In this document: positions 35,167 through 44,071 of the stretch, piece after piece
How the letters are laid out: each line of letters opens with the position of its first letter
How positions within the stretch are numbered: position 1 is the stretch's first letter
Origin: Bosea sp. NBC_00550
GTDB taxonomy: Bacteria; Pseudomonadota; Alphaproteobacteria; Rhizobiales; Beijerinckiaceae
Direction of reading: 5' to 3'
DNA length: 64,000 bases
NCBI RefSeq assembly: GCF_026020075.1
Contig: NZ_CP102772.1
Coordinates: 2,604,001-2,668,000, forward strand
Made by a program: the position numbers and the translations under genes
The notes under the pieces: model-generated
The model's database searches: none
What the model was told of the DNA's origin: nothing
The model's input: only the letters and a program-made list of their open reading frames with translations

Positions 35167-35752
35167 CTCGTCCAGCGAATCTGTCGAACCAGTCTCGCCA
35201 AAAGCTGCCGCGAACCGGTCTCAGCCAAAATCCCGCGGAACACAAAAACCGGCCTGCCCAGACCGCGCCCTAGAAACCGGCCCGATAGCATGGGTTCTGG
35301 AGCTTGGATGGCGCGGCGAGACCGCCTCCGCCTGCTAACCCCCCACACCGTCGCAGTAACTGCTCACCCGTCCAAATCTGGCGGTTGGACAATATGCGTG
35401 GCTGACGACGCAGTCAGAGGCTAACCAGTCTGGTCGAGGGCGACCGATTTTACTGCTCTGAGGGAAATCTACAGGGTAAATGCGTGCTGCGAGGGGGCTT
35501 CCATAAGGCCGCCGAAGCGGAGTGGCGCGCGAGCCAAGTACACTGTCATTGTCAAGCCATTTATACTTGCGGCGGGTGCGACGATGCTGTATAGGTGATT
35601 CTGTCTAGCGGCAATTTCCCATTTCTTCGGGAGCATTCGCGGACAGCCCACGGCCCATCGGGCCGTACCACTGCCGATCTCCTGATCGCGGTGAACGTTG
35701 CCGGGATTCCCTCGGCGCGCGGGCTGACCTCTTGCTCCGAAGGACCACCGCC
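35167..35752. other. Gene-free stretch between recombinase and methyltransferase genes
   Basis: This gap of nearly 590 bases holds no convincing gene. Its base composition is less GC-rich than the flanking genes, especially at about 35350-35620. A candidate promoter is listed separately. The region splits the cassette into two transcription units and could contain an attachment or control site. Confidence 0.45.
35567..35595 (+). promoter_or_regulatory. Candidate promoter for the methyltransferase-terminase genes
   Basis: TTGCGG (35567-35572) and TATAGG (35590-35595) are separated by exactly 17 bases, in the low-GC part of the gap and about 160 bases before the methyltransferase start. It matches the sigma-70-type layout only moderately. 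Confidence 0.35.
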
Positions 35753-37243
35753 ATGAGCGCCCCGCTCTCCCCCAAGGTTGCCGCCTCCCCCCAGTGCCTT
35801 GATGCCGTGCCCGTGCCGAAGCGGCGCGCGATCAAGGCCGGCCTGCCCCCGGGCCAGGCGACCGACGCCCTCTATCGCGATCTGCAGCTCACGGTCGAGC
35901 ACGTCCCCATCGCAAGCCTCAAGGCCTACAAGCGCGCCTTGCGCCGCCACCCGGCGGCGCACATCGAGCAGCTGCTGGCTTCGATCAGGGCCTTTGGCCT
36001 GGTGCAGCCGATCCTGATCGATCGGGATGGCGAGATCGTCGGTGGCCATGGCCTGCTCGAGGCGGCCCGCAAGGCCGGTTACCTGACCGTCCCGGTCATC
36101 CGCCTCGGGCACCTCGACGAGGTGCAGCAGCGCACCCTGCGCATCGCCCTGAACGGCCTGGCCGAGAAGTCCGCGTGGGACCGGGAACTGCTGGCGCTCG
36201 AGTTCGGAGAACTGCTCGAAATCGAGCACGCGCTCGACCTGAACTTCGGGCTGGAGATCACGGGCTTCGCCTCGGCCGAGATCGATCAGCTGATCGAGAG
36301 CGCGGCGACGGCCAGCTGCGACGCGGCTGATGACGTCTTGCCGGACGAGGTGGCCGGCGACCCGGTCAGCCGGCCCGGCGATCTCTGGCTGCTCGGCGAC
36401 CACCGCCTGATCTGCGGCGATGCCCGAGATAGGGCGACCTACGCAGTCCTGCTGGGGGGCGAACGCGCGGCGATGGGCATCCACGATGCGCCCTATGACG
36501 TCCCGATCTCGGGTCATGTCGCCAAGCCCGGCAAGCACCGCGAGTTCGTGATGGGCTCCGGCGAGCTGGGGTCCAACTTCATCCCGTTCCTCACCGCCTT
36601 CCTGACCGCGAGCACGGCCTTCCTCGTGCCGGGCGGTTATCAGTACTGCTTCATGGACTGGCGCCACATCGGCGAGATGCTCGCAGCCGGGCACGGGGCT
36701 GGGCTGGAGTTGAAAAACCTTTGCGTCTGGAACAAGGGCTCGGGCGCGATGGGCTCGCTCTACCGCTCCCAGCACGAACTCGTCTTCGTGTTCAAGGACC
36801 CAGGCGAGCCCGGCACGAACAACGTGCAGCTCGGCAAGTTCGGGCGGAACCGCACCAATGTCTGGGACTATCCGGGGGCAACGAGCCTGCGTCAGGAGCT
36901 CAAGTTGCATCCGACGCCGAAGAATGTCGCGATGATCGCCGATGCCCTGCGCGACGTCACGCAGCGCAACGAGATCGTGCTCGACGCCTTCTCCGGTTCC
37001 GGCACCACGATCATCGCCTGCGCCAAGGTCGGGCGCCGTGCCCACGCGATCGAACTCGATCCGCACTATGTCGATGTCGGCGTTCGCCGCTGGGAGACCT
37101 GGTCTGGCGGTTGCGCTCGCCACGCCGCCACCGGCCTGACCTTCGCTGAGATCGCCGACCTCCGTCTGCGCCAGGTCGCGGACACGACCTCCGAAGCCCA
37201 GCCGATCTTCAAGGTGCGGCAGCGGTCGCGGCAGGTTGCGTGA
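35753..37243 (+). CDS. ParB-like domain fused to a DNA (adenine/cytosine-N4) methyltransferase, phage type
   Basis: About 496 residues from the ATG at 35753. Residues about 40-150 form a ParB N-terminal-like domain (HIEQLLASIRAFGLVQPILI, GEIVGGHGLLEAARKAGY). The rest is a beta-class N-methyltransferase, in order: motif IV in GIHDAPYDVPISGHV (about residues 242-256), the target region with CMDWRHIGEML and LKNLCVWNKGSGAMG, and motif I in LDAFSGSGTTIIACAKVGRR (about 412-431) with AIELDPHYVDVGVRRWE. Motif IV is normally DPPY; here it is DAPY. Such fusions are common in prophages of alphaproteobacteria next to terminase genes. They probably modify the phage or host genome. Confidence 0.9.
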   Translation: MSAPLSPKVAASPQCLDAVPVPKRRAIKAGLPPGQATDALYRDLQLTVEHVPIASLKAYKRALRRHPAAHIEQLLASIRAFGLVQPILIDRDGEIVGGHGLLEAARKAGYLTVPVIRLGHLDEVQQRTLRIALNGLAEKSAWDRELLALEFGELLEIEHALDLNFGLEITGFASAEIDQLIESAATASCDAADDVLPDEVAGDPVSRPGDLWLLGDHRLICGDARDRATYAVLLGGERAAMGIHDAPYDVPISGHVAKPGKHREFVMGSGELGSNFIPFLTAFLTASTAFLVPGGYQYCFMDWRHIGEMLAAGHGAGLELKNLCVWNKGSGAMGSLYRSQHELVFVFKDPGEPGTNNVQLGKFGRNRTNVWDYPGATSLRQELKLHPTPKNVAMIADALRDVTQRNEIVLDAFSGSGTTIIACAKVGRRAHAIELDPHYVDVGVRRWETWSGGCARHAATGLTFAEIADLRLRQVADTTSEAQPIFKVRQRSRQVA

Positions 37244-37254
37244 GGTGACGTGCC

Positions 37255-37710
37255 ATGACCCGCAAGACCCCGAAGAATCCCGCGACCGACTATGAGGTCG
37301 GTCGCGGCAAACCCCCGAAGGCCTCCCGCTTCAAGCCGGGGCAGTCCGGCAATCCCGGTGGACGCAAGAAAGGCAGCCGCAACTTCAAGACGATGTTCCT
37401 CGAAGTGCTCGAGGCCGACACAGAAATCACGGAGAAGGGCCGTGGGCGGACAGTGCCTGCGATCCAGGCTCTCATTCTCAGCCAGGTTCAGGAAGGCTTG
37501 CGCGGGAAGCTGCGCGCCATCGATAGCATATTCGCTCGTTATGAGCGCTACGCTGACGTCGATGCCGAACAGGTCGAGGAGCTGCCGGAAGAGGATCGGG
37601 CCCTGCTGCAGCATGTCCTCGCCGGGTACGCGGGCCAGAAGACGCCGCTTGCCACGAAATCCCAGGCCCCGCCGCAGCAGGCCGAGGATGAGGAGCATGA
37701 TCATGAGTGA
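37255..37710 (+). CDS. DUF5681 domain protein (phage-associated)
   Basis: A 151-residue protein. Residues about 20-40 carry the DUF5681 signature (ASRFKPGQSGNPGGRKKGSR), a basic segment found in small proteins encoded just before terminase large-subunit genes. An acidic tail (EDEEHDHE) ends the protein. It overlaps the terminase gene by 8 bases. By position it may be the small terminase subunit or a packaging accessory; this is inference. Confidence 0.85.
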   Translation: MTRKTPKNPATDYEVGRGKPPKASRFKPGQSGNPGGRKKGSRNFKTMFLEVLEADTEITEKGRGRTVPAIQALILSQVQEGLRGKLRAIDSIFARYERYADVDAEQVEELPEEDRALLQHVLAGYAGQKTPLATKSQAPPQQAEDEEHDHE

Positions 37711-39184
37711 TCGCGCTCGTCTCCTGCGGGCCTTCCTGCGCGAAGACCTGTCGACCTTCAGCCAGAAGGTCTTCGGCACGCTTGAGCCCGGTACACGCTA
37801 CTTGCACAACTGGCACATCGATCACCTGTGCTGGCAGCTGATGCGGGTCGCACGCGGCGAGGTTCGCCGCCTCATCATCAATGTCCCGCCGCGGTCGATG
37901 AAGTCGATCACCGTCTCGGTCGGCTTCCCCGCCTGGGTGATGGGTCAGGACCCCACCAAGCGGATCATCTGCGTGTCCTATGCCGATGATCTCGCGCGCA
38001 AGCTCTCGGTCGACACGCGCACGGTGCTCGACAGCCCCTGGTACCGGGCGCTGTTCCCCAGGCTTCAGCTGGCGTCCAAACGCCCGCGCAACATGGAGTT
38101 GATCACGACGGAGCAGGGCTATCGCTTTGCCGCGGGCATCAATGGCTCGATCCTCGGCCGCGGGGCGGATCTCATTATCGTCGACGATCCGATCAAGGCG
38201 ACCGATGCGATGTCGGAGAAGGAGCGGCGGCGGGTCAATGAGGCCTTCGACAACACCCTGCAGACCCGCCTGAATGACAAGCAGACCGGCGCGATCGTGA
38301 TCATCATGCAGCGCCTGCACGAGGACGATCTCGTCGGGCACGTGGTTGGCCGAGAAGACTGGGAGGTCGTCTCGATCCCGGCCATCGAGACCGATGCCAG
38401 GACCTACCAGCTCAGCCACAGGCCGGGGCATATTTATGCGCGGCCCGCGGGCGAGGTCCTTCACGCGCGTGAACCCCTCAGTGTTCTCGAGCAGATGCGG
38501 CGCGCACAGGGGTCGCTCACCTTTTCCGCCCAGTATCAGCAGGCTCCGATCCCGCCCGAGGGGAACATCGTCAAACGCGAGTGGCTGCGCTCCTACAGCA
38601 AGCCGCCGCAATCCTTCGACTTCATCGTGGCCAGCTGGGATACCGCCTCGACCTTGTCGGAGAGCGCGGATTACTCCGTTGGCACGGTCTGGGGCGCAAA
38701 GGGTCTCGACTTCTATCTGCTTGATCTGGTGCGCCAGCGTCTGGAAGTGCCGGAGTTGAAGCGGGAGATCCTCCGCCTCTCCAAGGCCTGGAATGCCGAT
38801 CAGACGATCATCGAGAATACCGACATCGGCCGAGCGATCACGCAGGATCTGCGACGGTTTGGCGAATGGCACGCCATCCTGCGCAAGCCGCGCTACGACA
38901 AGCAGACGCGCTTTATCATGCAGTCGGCCCGATTCGAGTCAGGTCAGGTCCATGTCCCGCAGGAGGCGCCGTGGCTGGCCACCTGGCTCAGCGAGCTCCT
39001 CGCTTTCCCGAATGGGCGCCACGACGACCAGGTCGACTCCACCAGCCAGGCGCTAAGCTATCTCACCGGCCGTACCCACCCGCCCCACGCGGCTCAGACC
39101 CCGCGCGAGCGCCCTCAGCACATCCGCCGTCCTGCTGGGTTTTCGCGGCCGGCCCGCTTCCAGAGAGGCGGCGCCGAAGAGTAG
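37703..39184 (+). CDS. Phage terminase large subunit
   Basis: A 493-residue protein from the ATG at 37703, placed 7 bases after AGGAG; an ATG at 37697 is too close to that site. The packaging ATPase half has LIINVPPRSMKSITVSVGFP (Walker A-like, about residues 54-73) and the Walker B-like LIIVDDPIKATDAMSE. The RNase H-like nuclease half has VASWDTASTLSESADYSVGT (about 310-329), IIENTDIGRAITQDL and the metal-binding end NGRHDDQVDSTSQAL. All key acidic residues are visible, so the protein could be active. No portal, protease or capsid gene follows, and an IS6 remnant begins within a few bases of its stop. Confidence 0.93.
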   Translation: MSDRARLLRAFLREDLSTFSQKVFGTLEPGTRYLHNWHIDHLCWQLMRVARGEVRRLIINVPPRSMKSITVSVGFPAWVMGQDPTKRIICVSYADDLARKLSVDTRTVLDSPWYRALFPRLQLASKRPRNMELITTEQGYRFAAGINGSILGRGADLIIVDDPIKATDAMSEKERRRVNEAFDNTLQTRLNDKQTGAIVIIMQRLHEDDLVGHVVGREDWEVVSIPAIETDARTYQLSHRPGHIYARPAGEVLHAREPLSVLEQMRRAQGSLTFSAQYQQAPIPPEGNIVKREWLRSYSKPPQSFDFIVASWDTASTLSESADYSVGTVWGAKGLDFYLLDLVRQRLEVPELKREILRLSKAWNADQTIIENTDIGRAITQDLRRFGEWHAILRKPRYDKQTRFIMQSARFESGQVHVPQEAPWLATWLSELLAFPNGRHDDQVDSTSQALSYLTGRTHPPHAAQTPRERPQHIRRPAGFSRPARFQRGGAEE

Positions 39185-39185
39185 C

Positions 39186-39362
39186 GCGGTTGCGTCGCTG
39201 GGCGAGGAACCAAGAGCCCCTCAAGCGCCATATGATCTCCCGAGCGACGCTGAGACTCTTTGAGCCGAGGTCGCGCAACAGTGGCAAATTGCGACGGCCG
39301 CCGCGTAAGTCGGCTTTGCTCAGGGCAAAATCCTGGCTCGGCGACATTTCCGTGACAATGCT
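39186..39362 (+). mobile_element. IS6-family remnant: transposase C-terminus and right terminal repeat
   Basis: Read on the + strand, KRHMISRATLRLF is followed after one frameshift by AEVAQQWQIATAAA and a stop (ending 39308). This is the pattern of the C-terminal end of IS6-family transposases from related bacteria. The terminal repeat CATTTCCGTGACAATGC lies at 39345-39362. The rest of the element is missing, replaced by the terminase gene to the left. It marks the right border of the phage-like cassette. Confidence 0.75.
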
Positions 39363-39448
39363 GGTGCGCCCAATCCATTGCTTGCGCTGCTGACGATGCA
39401 GCGGCGCCCGTCGAGGTCGGGAAGGATCGTATATGACATGCAGCCGGC

Positions 39449-40648
39449 TCAGCCCCCCGGGACCAGAGCGCGCACCGCCCTGCCGATCGCTGCGCCGTCG
39501 CCCGCTCGCAATCCCGCAGGATCGACAAAGAGAATATTATTAGAGGCCCAGCGTTCGCTGAGATGAATCGGCTTGGCTAGCCGCTGGAGTTCGGACGATA
39601 CGGTCAAGGCGTCCGGGCCGCCGCAGGTGGTGCCGAATGATAGCTTCAGCCCGGGATAATGGCGCCCGGTGACGACCTCGCAGCTCACATGCTGCGACCC
39701 TGCCAGCGCCTCCGAGACCGCGGTCAGCTCGCGAATCATAGCCTCGGTTTCGCTGGCGAGGTCGCGTGTCTCGAAAAGCTCCAATGCTGTGAGCAATCCT
39801 ACGATCGATTCCTTGTCGACCTTGAATCCGCGGCCAATACCGTGGTGGGGCGGACGACGCCGCAGTTCGTCGGGTATCAGGCCTTCCGCGGGAGACCAGG
39901 TGGCCGGCGAGATGTCCATGTCCAACTGCTGAATCAGTGCCGAAGCGACGAGGTCGCGGCGACCGCACAGCAGGCCGGTGCCCTGCGGACCACGAAGCGC
40001 CTTGCCGCCGCTGATGGCCACGAGCGCGGCGCCCTCATCAATGAAACGGCGGAGATTCTCCTTCGGAGGCAACTGTGCAGCGGCGTCGACGATCACCGGC
40101 AAGCCATGCTGAGCGGCCGTCCTGCAGACCATGGCCAGAGACGCCTGTCCCGGCGGCCCCGCCGTGAAGGCGACGGCGACCGTGCGAGACGTGATCGCGC
40201 TTTCGATTTCCCAGGCTTCGAGACCCCTCACCCCCGAGCCGATCGCGATATCGTTGAAGCCGACATCGACGATGCGGGCACCTGCGGCACGTATGGCGTG
40301 GTCATAGGCGTTGCGGTGCGCGCGGAACATGATGACTTCGTTGGGTTCGTCATCGATCGCGGGTAATCGCTCCATGATGCGGACGTCGAATCGCGCGAGG
40401 CAGGCGGCGGTGGCGAGCGTGAGCGCCGCAGCGGCCCCCCCGGTGACGATGCCGGCCTCCGCTCCGGTATGACGCGCGATGATCGCGCTGGCCCGTGTCT
40501 GCAATTCCGTCATGTCGACGAAATGGCCGGCCGCCTCGCGCATGGCGTCGAGCACGGCGGGTGCCATAAGGCTCCCACCCAGTCGCGTCAGCAGACCCGC
40601 TCCGTTGATTCGCGTGGCGACGCCGAGACGTTCATAGATATCGGTCAC
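39449..40648 (-). CDS. SelA-like PLP-dependent enzyme (D-glucosaminate-6-phosphate ammonia-lyase type)
   Basis: A 399-residue protein of the SelA-like fold-type I PLP family. The Schiff-base Lys is in VAISGGKALRGPQGTGLLCG (about residues 206-225), the PLP-phosphate region is IVTGGAAAALTLATAACLAR (about 68-87), and VIVDAAAQLPP supplies the Asp that contacts the pyridine nitrogen. It lacks the extra N-terminal domain of true selenocysteine synthase and is shorter. It therefore fits the ammonia-lyase/aminotransferase-like branch acting on amino sugars or amino acids. It is isolated from the next - strand operon by an IS6-type end, and its promoter may lie in that remnant. Confidence 0.85.
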   Translation of the reverse strand: MTDIYERLGVATRINGAGLLTRLGGSLMAPAVLDAMREAAGHFVDMTELQTRASAIIARHTGAEAGIVTGGAAAALTLATAACLARFDVRIMERLPAIDDEPNEVIMFRAHRNAYDHAIRAAGARIVDVGFNDIAIGSGVRGLEAWEIESAITSRTVAVAFTAGPPGQASLAMVCRTAAQHGLPVIVDAAAQLPPKENLRRFIDEGAALVAISGGKALRGPQGTGLLCGRRDLVASALIQQLDMDISPATWSPAEGLIPDELRRRPPHHGIGRGFKVDKESIVGLLTALELFETRDLASETEAMIRELTAVSEALAGSQHVSCEVVTGRHYPGLKLSFGTTCGGPDALTVSSELQRLAKPIHLSERWASNNILFVDPAGLRAGDGAAIGRAVRALVPGG

Positions 40649-40689
40649 AGTCCGCCTCCGGGGACGACGTCGGTATTCGGCCGCAAACT

Positions 40690-40733
40690 ATCCTACCGTG
40701 GCAGGCTCAGATCGCCATTCCCGTGACAATGCC
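40690..40733 (-). mobile_element. IS6-type terminal sequence remnant
   Basis: On the - strand, GGCATTGTCACGGGAATGG (40715-40733) is followed by CGATCTGAGCCTGCCACGG. This closely matches the start of the IS6-type element at 58988 on the same strand (GGCGTTGTCGCGGGAATGGG, then a matching GAGCCTGCCACGG). Only about 44 bases survive, without transposase. Confidence 0.7.
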
Positions 40734-40778
40734 TCTGAACAACATGAGGGCGGCGAATCCCTACGCAAATGAGAGGGC

Positions 40779-41873
40779 TCAGCGCGCGTACGCCGCACCA
40801 GGCCACATATTGGGTGCAGCGCGAGCGTATTGCGGCGGCCGCGGCAGGTCGATTCCAAGCCGGTCTGCGGCATGCCAACCCCATCGTGGATTGTTGAGAA
40901 CTGCCCGCGCTACCGCAATCTGGTCTGCCTGCCCTCCACTGATAATTGCGTCAGCGTGAGTTGGGTCAACAATCATACCAACAGCACGGACGACGATAGA
41001 CGGGACGGCCTTTTTCACCTCGTCGGCGAACGGAACCTGATATCCTGGCGCTACGGTCACCCGCACTTTTGGCGTAATCGCGCCGCTCGTTACGTCGACG
41101 TAGCTGGCCCCGCTCGATGCGAGAGCGTGTGCAAGTGCAATCGCGTGTTGCGGCGTGATGCCGCCCTCAACCCAATCGGAGCCCGTAATGCGCGCGCCCC
41201 AAGCGGCGCTGTCCGGAACCTCCGCGGCAACCGCTTCCGCAACGCACAGCGGAAAGCTCATGAGATCGGCCCAGCGATCCAGGCGCTGGTTCGCCAGCGG
41301 CGATAGGAACTGGTGCAGCAAATAGCCATGAGCCATATGCAATTCGATCACATCGAAGCCGATGTTGATGGCGCGCCGTGTGGCAACGGCGAAACCGGCC
41401 CGGATTCGATCGAGCTGCGCGTCACTGGCTTCGGCCGGAGCCGGCCAACCGTCGTCGAAGGGTATCGGCGACGCGGAAACGGTCGGCCAAGAGTCGTCGT
41501 CGGCTGCCCGCGCGGAACCGCCGTTCCACGGTGCGTGCGCGGAGCCTTTACGGCCCGCATGCCCGATCTGGATGCCGAAGCGTGTTCCAGGCAGCGCCAC
41601 CGCCTTTGCTGCCGCGAGCACTCTCGCGAGTGCGCGTTCGTTGTCGTCCGAATACAGTCCAAGGCACCCATGCGTGATCCGGCCGGCACGCTCGATGCCG
41701 GTCATCTCCACCATGACAAGGCCGGCGCCCGACATCGCCAGCATGGGCAAATGCTGGAGATGCCAGTCCGAAGCGCATCCGTCAGAAGCGGAATACTGAC
41801 ACATCGGCGCAATCGCGATGCGATTGGGGACGCGGACTGGACCGATGTCCAGCGGATCGAACAAGTGTGACAT
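40779..41873 (-). CDS. NADH:flavin oxidoreductase, Old Yellow Enzyme family (YqjM-like)
   Basis: A 364-residue protein from the ATG at 41873 (GAGGG upstream); an alternative ATG 12 bases earlier has no ribosome site. FMN and substrate-binding features of YqjM-type enzymes are visible: the redox-tuning Cys and Tyr in APMCQYSAS (about residues 22-30), QIGHAGRKGS, the active-site ELHMAHGYLLHQFLSPLANQ, and the GMIVDPTHADAIISGGQADQ phosphate site. It would reduce an activated C=C bond of an enone or similar. It is on the same strand as the ketopantoate-reductase-like gene (68-base gap), probably the distal part of the Pot-type transporter operon. Confidence 0.93.
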   Translation of the reverse strand: MSHLFDPLDIGPVRVPNRIAIAPMCQYSASDGCASDWHLQHLPMLAMSGAGLVMVEMTGIERAGRITHGCLGLYSDDNERALARVLAAAKAVALPGTRFGIQIGHAGRKGSAHAPWNGGSARAADDDSWPTVSASPIPFDDGWPAPAEASDAQLDRIRAGFAVATRRAINIGFDVIELHMAHGYLLHQFLSPLANQRLDRWADLMSFPLCVAEAVAAEVPDSAAWGARITGSDWVEGGITPQHAIALAHALASSGASYVDVTSGAITPKVRVTVAPGYQVPFADEVKKAVPSIVVRAVGMIVDPTHADAIISGGQADQIAVARAVLNNPRWGWHAADRLGIDLPRPPQYARAAPNMWPGAAYAR

Positions 41874-41941
41874 TGAAACCCTCATAAACAGAGCCGAGCG
41901 CTCCCGCCGGAACTTCGGCAGACCACTGTCCAGCCCCTCGG

Positions 41942-42955
41942 TCAGGCCGCTAGATCGGTCAGGTTGCGAACTGCGAAGTCGCGCAATCCGTTTTCGATCT
42001 CGGTGATCGAGCGGACGAGTCGCGTGGTCAAAGGCATCGACAAACCATGGCGCTCACCGATACGGATGACCGGTTCGAGCAGGGCCGACACCTCGGTCGG
42101 GCGCTTGCGCACCGCCAGATCTCGCCACACGCCTGTGCGATTTTTCTCGGAATGGCGATAGTGATCGGCCATTTTCTGGAAACTCGCATTCATGCGATTC
42201 AGATCGCCGGCCAGAAATGCTTCTGCGTCAAAACCGTCGACGCCAACCGGACGCACGCCCTCCGCTGCCGCCGCCTGCATGAGCTCGCGGCCAATCCCGG
42301 CAAGGATCGGGCGCAATGCCGGATTGTCGAGAAGCACGGGAATGGTCTCTGAGGTCAGCGCCGTGCCGATCAGAAGCGAGCCATATCCAAGTTTGCCCCA
42401 AAGAAATCCTAGGACATTTTCGCTACCGGATACCGCAGGATCGAAGGCGTGCAGCATGTCGACCAAAGCTTGAAGCCGCGCGGTAATCGTGCCGTCAAGC
42501 TCCCCGAGGACGGCTCTCCCCCGACCGCCATAATGGATGACGCCCGGGGAGGTCACATCGGATGCGAAATTGACCAGCGCCAGCATCGTCCGCTCACGTC
42601 CGACGGCGGCTGCGATGGCTTCGCCGTTCAGGCCGTTCTGCAATGAAACGACGACTCCGCCCGGGGCGAGATGTGGCGCGATAGCTGCCGCGGCCCCGGT
42701 GGTATGATGGCCTTTGACGGCAAGAAAAACGTGGTCGAAGGTGCCGGTCACGGCCGAAGGCGTCACGGCCTTGGCCCCCACCGTGAAGTCCGCGATCGGC
42801 CCGGTCAGGCGCAGGCCGTTCCCATTGATCGCGGCGACATGCGCCTCATCACTATCGACCAGCAGCACATCCGTTCCTGCGCGGATGAGATGCGCTGCGA
42901 TAGAGCCCCCGATGGCACCTGCGCCCCACATTACAAGGGATTCTTGTCCGGCCAT
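41942..42955 (-). CDS. 2-dehydropantoate 2-reductase family protein (ApbA/PanE)
   Basis: A 337-residue protein started at MAGQESLVMWGAGAIGG (42955). The nucleotide motif is WGAGAIGGSIAAHLIRAG, the KGHHTTGAA segment matches the KAYQ-like site, and the catalytic Lys is in FLWGKLGYGSLLIGTALTSE (about residues 180-199). PanE itself makes pantoate for CoA synthesis. The catabolic operon context and slightly long length suggest a paralogue reducing another 2-oxo acid. It starts 4 bases after the ABC ATPase stop. Confidence 0.88.
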   Translation of the reverse strand: MAGQESLVMWGAGAIGGSIAAHLIRAGTDVLLVDSDEAHVAAINGNGLRLTGPIADFTVGAKAVTPSAVTGTFDHVFLAVKGHHTTGAAAAIAPHLAPGGVVVSLQNGLNGEAIAAAVGRERTMLALVNFASDVTSPGVIHYGGRGRAVLGELDGTITARLQALVDMLHAFDPAVSGSENVLGFLWGKLGYGSLLIGTALTSETIPVLLDNPALRPILAGIGRELMQAAAAEGVRPVGVDGFDAEAFLAGDLNRMNASFQKMADHYRHSEKNRTGVWRDLAVRKRPTEVSALLEPVIRIGERHGLSMPLTTRLVRSITEIENGLRDFAVRNLTDLAA

Positions 42956-42959
42956 GATT

Positions 42960-44060
42960 CTACTCCGCGAGAAGGACGACGTCGTCTGGACGCCAACTGG
43001 CAACGACGTGGTCGCCGATATCGATGGGCGCGGCGTCGAAGTCGCGCGGGGAAGTATAGGCGACCAAGGTAGGACCGCCTGAAATTGAGATCTGATAGGC
43101 ATGCGAACTGCCACGGAACACATGGCCCGTTACCGTTCCAGCGATGGCGTTTTCCGCCCCGCTCCCCTGCCCCCGTTCGAGACGCACCTTTTCCGGGCGG
43201 ATCGACAAAAGCCCTGGTTGCGCTGATGGCGCCCGGCTCGCGCGCACGGCGATCCCTTCGCTCGTACGGCCCGTCCAAACATCGCCGGATTGCTCCCCGC
43301 CATCCAGATTAAAGATGGTGGAGGCGCCGAGGAATTCTGCGACGAAGCGGCATGTCGGACGTCCATAGACTTCCGTCGGCGTACCGATCTGCAGGACGGC
43401 GCCGTCCTTCATCACCGCCACGAGGTCGCTCATAGTCAAAGCCTCCTCCTGGTCGTGTGTGACAAGCACGGCCGTAATCCCCAGCGACTGTTGCAGCTGG
43501 CGCAATTCGAACTGCATATTTTCGCGCAGGTTCTTGTCGAGAGCGCCAAGAGGCTCGTCCAGAAGCAGGACGATCGGATCCGTCACGATCGAGCGGGCGA
43601 GCGCAACGCGCTGCTGCTGCCCCCCCGACAGCTGATGCACGAACCGATCGCCATATCCGGAGAGCCGAACCATATCGAGCGCTTCGGCAACACGCGTCGC
43701 GATGGCCGCCCCATTTTGCCCGGCCATCTTCAGTCCGAAGCCGATATTGTCCGCGACGCTCATATGCGGAAACAGGCTGTAGTTCTGAAAGACCATTCCG
43801 AGCTTCCGCTTATTGGGCGGAAGGTCCGTGATCTCGCGCCCGCTCACCCGCACAGAGCCAGTGTCGGGCCGTTCGAAGCCCGCGATGATGCGCAGCGTCG
43901 TTGTCTTGCCGCATCCGGAGGGGCCAAGAAGTGAGATAAGCGAGCCGCCCGGAACGGTCAGTTCCAGGGGCGCCAGGGCCACAACGGAACCGAAGCGCTT
44001 CGAAATTCCGGCTAGCTCGAGCTCGGCGCCGGCCCGGGCTTTGTCGGCGATGACATTCAT
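42960..44060 (-). CDS. ABC transporter ATP-binding protein (PotA-like)
   Basis: A 366-residue ATPase: Walker A GPSGCGKT (residues 46-53), Q-loop VFQNYSLFPHMSV, signature HQLSGGQQQRVALARSI, Walker B IVLLLDEPLGALDK, and switch His in VLVTHDQEEALTM. A C-terminal TOBE domain (about residues 285-360) is typical of PotA-like polyamine/putrescine and sulfate-type ATPases. It pairs with the two permeases and the binding protein of this operon, with an SDR gene inserted between. Confidence 0.94.
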   Translation of the reverse strand: MNVIADKARAGAELELAGISKRFGSVVALAPLELTVPGGSLISLLGPSGCGKTTTLRIIAGFERPDTGSVRVSGREITDLPPNKRKLGMVFQNYSLFPHMSVADNIGFGLKMAGQNGAAIATRVAEALDMVRLSGYGDRFVHQLSGGQQQRVALARSIVTDPIVLLLDEPLGALDKNLRENMQFELRQLQQSLGITAVLVTHDQEEALTMSDLVAVMKDGAVLQIGTPTEVYGRPTCRFVAEFLGASTIFNLDGGEQSGDVWTGRTSEGIAVRASRAPSAQPGLLSIRPEKVRLERGQGSGAENAIAGTVTGHVFRGSSHAYQISISGGPTLVAYTSPRDFDAAPIDIGDHVVASWRPDDVVLLAE

Positions 44061-44071
44061 CTCTTGCGATC

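Noticed and set aside
35561..37123. A 520-codon open frame opposite the methyltransferase gene
   Set aside because: The + strand frame carries clear ParB and methyltransferase motifs; the opposite frame is a GC-rich shadow.
39449..40648. True selenocysteine synthase (selA)
   Set aside because: It is shorter than SelA, lacks the N-terminal tRNA-binding domain, and no selB or selD is nearby.
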